Below are positions 62,350-64,000 of a stretch of 64,000 bases of DNA, in pieces. Position 1 is the first letter of the stretch, and each line of letters begins with the position of its first letter. The stretch is from an uncultured Alcaligenaceae bacterium (GTDB taxonomy: Bacteria; Pseudomonadota; Gammaproteobacteria; Burkholderiales; Burkholderiaceae_B), in NCBI GenBank assembly GCA_937952975.1, contig CALFXX010000159.1, positions 75,506 through 139,505 on the forward strand, in the 5' to 3' direction. The notes beneath the pieces are model-generated. The model did not search any database and was not told the DNA's origin. It worked only from the letters and a program-made list of their open reading frames with translations. The translations under genes were made by a program, and so were the position numbers.

Positions 62350-63603
62350 ATGGCAACAGTGCTTTTAAAAGGTGGACGGGTCATCGACCCAGCGCAAGGC
62401 ATCAATCAGATTCAAGACCTCGTTGTCACAGACGGAGTCATCGCTACGGCTGCGGCTCGGCTACCTATAGACACACAAACGATTGATTGCTCTGGCAAAC
62501 TCGTCATACCAGGACTCATCGATACCCACGCGCACGTCTTCAAATACGTCACCGGGAAGTTCGGACTCGATGCTGATACCTGCGGAGTATATTCAGGCGT
62601 CACCACCCTGATCGACCAAGGTGGTCCAAGTTGCATGACTTTGCCTGCCTTCAGGCATTTTGTCGCCGAAACGTCTCAAAGCCGAGTGCTCGCGTTCTTA
62701 TCCGCGTACTTAGTTGGCGGACTCGAAGGTCACTACTATCCCGAGCTCTATCGTCCTGAATGTCTCGATGTCGATGCAACAGTGAAAGCAGCGCTGGCCA
62801 ACCCAGATCTGATCAAAGGAATCAAAGCACACGCTGAGCTTGGCGGCTTTGCGCGTTGGGGAATTGAAGTGATGCGCAAGGCTGCCGAAATCGCCAAACA
62901 AACAGAGCTACCCCTCTACATCCATTTTGGACAACTATGGCCCGCGCCTAACGCTGGTGGCTTACCCGTAGATCCAGACAAAATATTGCCTCAAGTGATG
63001 GACCTGCTCAAACCGGGCGATGTGCTTGCTCACCCTTACAGCCGACATCCCGGCGGTTTTGTCGAGGTCAATGGTCGAGTGCACCCGTTGCTTAAAGAGG
63101 CTCGAGACCGTGGCTTAAAAGTCGATGTCGGACACGGCTCGCACTTTAGCTTTAAGTCAGCAAAGACCGTGATCGACGCCGGATTTTTGCCTGACACACT
63201 AGGGGCCGATATGCATGGCTACAACACTCAGGCACCTCTCATTGCTGGCACTCCTGACACACATCCAGACGAAGAGCATCTATTTGCTGGAAGCACACGT
63301 TTCTCGCTAGTTTCAACAATGTCGACCATGTTGGCCTTGGGAATTGGACTTGAAGACGTTGTTGCTATGGGCACCTTGAACGCAGCCAAGTTAATCAAGC
63401 AAGAGCATTCAATTGGCACTTTGAGGGCTGGCGCGCAGGGTGATGTCACTGTTCTGAATGACGAGCGTGGCCGCTGGGTGATGCAGGATAACGAGGGCAC
63501 ACAAGTGGTGACTGAGCGCATGCTCACGCCAGCATTTTGCTTAATGAAGGGCAAAAGGTTCGATGCGACCGCGACTATTCTCCCTGTCCCTAAAGCGGCC
63601 TAG
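62350..63603 (+). CDS. Metal-dependent amidohydrolase (dihydroorotase/deacetylase-like)
   Basis: 417 residues from the ATG at 62350; a GTG at 62338 is the alternative. The metal-binding HxH is His60 and His62 in IDTHAHVF. A lysine in LIKGIKAH (about 155) may carry the bridging carbamate. Later histidines (PLYIHFGQLW, VLAHPYSRHPGG) and the Asp in TLGADMHGYNTQ complete the expected set. The C-terminal GTLRAGAQGDVTVLN block is typical of the superfamily. It lies 22 nt upstream of a molybdenum hydroxylase, which suggests a shared pathway for a heterocyclic or amide compound (inference). Confidence 0.9.
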   Translation: MATVLLKGGRVIDPAQGINQIQDLVVTDGVIATAAARLPIDTQTIDCSGKLVIPGLIDTHAHVFKYVTGKFGLDADTCGVYSGVTTLIDQGGPSCMTLPAFRHFVAETSQSRVLAFLSAYLVGGLEGHYYPELYRPECLDVDATVKAALANPDLIKGIKAHAELGGFARWGIEVMRKAAEIAKQTELPLYIHFGQLWPAPNAGGLPVDPDKILPQVMDLLKPGDVLAHPYSRHPGGFVEVNGRVHPLLKEARDRGLKVDVGHGSHFSFKSAKTVIDAGFLPDTLGADMHGYNTQAPLIAGTPDTHPDEEHLFAGSTRFSLVSTMSTMLALGIGLEDVVAMGTLNAAKLIKQEHSIGTLRAGAQGDVTVLNDERGRWVMQDNEGTQVVTERMLTPAFCLMKGKRFDATATILPVPKAA

Positions 63604-63625
63604 GGCCTAACGAATTTTAGTCACC

Positions 63626-64000
63626 ATGAACCAAGCACCTCAGTTAAAGACCTCGCAAGGCATCGGCGCATCCGTACTGCGCAAAGAGGACGATCGCTTT
63701 TTACGCGGCCGAGGGCAGTATGTCGCCAACATTCGTCTGGCCGGCATGCAAGACGTCGCATTCGTTCGCAGTCCGATTGCGCACGGAAAAATTCGATCGA
63801 TCGAAAAACCTGTTGATGCCGAACACTCGGTATTTTTAGCGAGTGATTTGCATGGTGTTTTGCCGATCGTTGCGGACTCCGGGTTAGCAGGCTTTAAGCA
63901 TTCCGAGCAACCGATTCTTGCCTTCGATAAAGTGAGGCAAGTCGGTGAAATGATCGCAATGTGCGTGGGCTCGACCCGAGCAAAAGATCGGAAGAGCGTC
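63626..64000 (+). CDS. Xanthine dehydrogenase-family molybdopterin-binding subunit, truncated at window end
   Basis: Only the N-terminal 125 codons are present, of which about 119 are genuine. The start of a CoxL/XdhB-like large subunit is clear: GASVLRKEDDRFLRGRGQYV, then LAGMQDVAFVRSPIAHGKIRS and QPILAFDKVRQVGEMIAM. Members hydroxylate aromatic heterocycles or oxidise aldehydes with a molybdenum-pterin cofactor. The last residues (KDRKSV) are translated from adapter bases and are not part of the protein. It follows the amidohydrolase directly. Confidence 0.85.
   Translation, partial: MNQAPQLKTSQGIGASVLRKEDDRFLRGRGQYVANIRLAGMQDVAFVRSPIAHGKIRSIEKPVDAEHSVFLASDLHGVLPIVADSGLAGFKHSEQPILAFDKVRQVGEMIAMCVGSTRAKDRKSV
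63985..64000. other. Illumina adapter sequence at the window end
   Basis: The final 16 bases, AGATCGGAAGAGCGTC, equal the first 16 bases of the standard Illumina TruSeq read-2 adapter. The reading frame loses its match to the molybdenum hydroxylase family exactly here. This is untrimmed adapter at an assembly end, not genome sequence. Confidence 0.95.

Noticed and set aside
63985..64000. Reading the final codons as part of the molybdenum hydroxylase
   Set aside because: The bases equal the Illumina adapter and the translation departs from the family there.
1..64000. Mobile elements, integrases or CRISPR arrays bounding the T6SS island
   Set aside because: I looked for transposase-like proteins, tRNA-flanked junctions and regularly spaced repeats and saw none; the only long repeated patterns are protein-level pentapeptide repeats.

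Overview
The window looks like a chromosomal stretch from a betaproteobacterium of the order Burkholderiales, most likely family Alcaligenaceae (Bordetella/Achromobacter/Advenella-like). This rests on four Bug-type (TctC) tripartite tricarboxylate receptors, several family III CoA-transferases, a Burkholderiales-type LptF, and a T6SS locus accompanied by DUF2169, DUF3540 and DUF4150 genes. No species can be named. I see no tRNA, rRNA, CRISPR array, insertion sequence or integrase.

Positions 1-21125 are accessory carbon metabolism and housekeeping. Orphan Bug receptors sit beside acyl-CoA chemistry. One unit (1099-4066) couples a cupin-like protein, a Bug receptor and a CaiB/BaiF CoA-transferase through ATGA overlaps. 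A second CoA-transferase (5054-6250) is divergent from a crotonase-fold protein that lacks both catalytic glutamates. A minus-strand group at 17428-11025 encodes a CitE-like lyase, a family III CoA-transferase, a family I CoA-transferase, an acyl-CoA dehydrogenase, a short MaoC hydratase and an MFS transporter. Its content resembles itaconate/citramalyl-CoA catabolic operons. Housekeeping genes include uppP and lptF, and an asparaginase-family protein follows.

Positions 21209-58662 are one continuous type VI secretion (T6SS) island of 28 genes. The minus-strand block carries a complete system: tssB, tssC, hcp, tssE, tssF1, tssG1, clpV, an unknown gene, vgrG1, a PAAR-like gene, tssK1, tssJ1, tssL1, tssM1 and tssA. 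Directly upstream on the same strand is a second, clearly divergent membrane/baseplate set: tssJ2, tssK2, tssL2 and a tssM2 that ends in a LysM domain. Divergent from this is a plus-strand spike/cargo operon: glycine-zipper-like protein, vgrG2, a beta-helix-like protein, DUF2169 plus pentapeptide repeats, a pentapeptide protein, DUF3540 and DUF4150. Convergent tssF2 and tssG2 close the island. TssA, B, C, Hcp, E and ClpV are each present once, while TssF, G, J, K, L, M, VgrG and the PAAR-like tip are present twice. The simplest reading is one contractile sheath and tube able to use, or built on, two different baseplate/membrane platforms. This is the most interesting system in the window.

Positions 58895-64000 return to metabolism: a fourth Bug receptor, a class V aminotransferase with a Tat-like leader, a MarR regulator, a divergent metal-dependent amidohydrolase, and the start of a molybdenum hydroxylase large subunit. 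The final 16 bases match an Illumina adapter, so the right edge is an assembly artefact rather than genome sequence.
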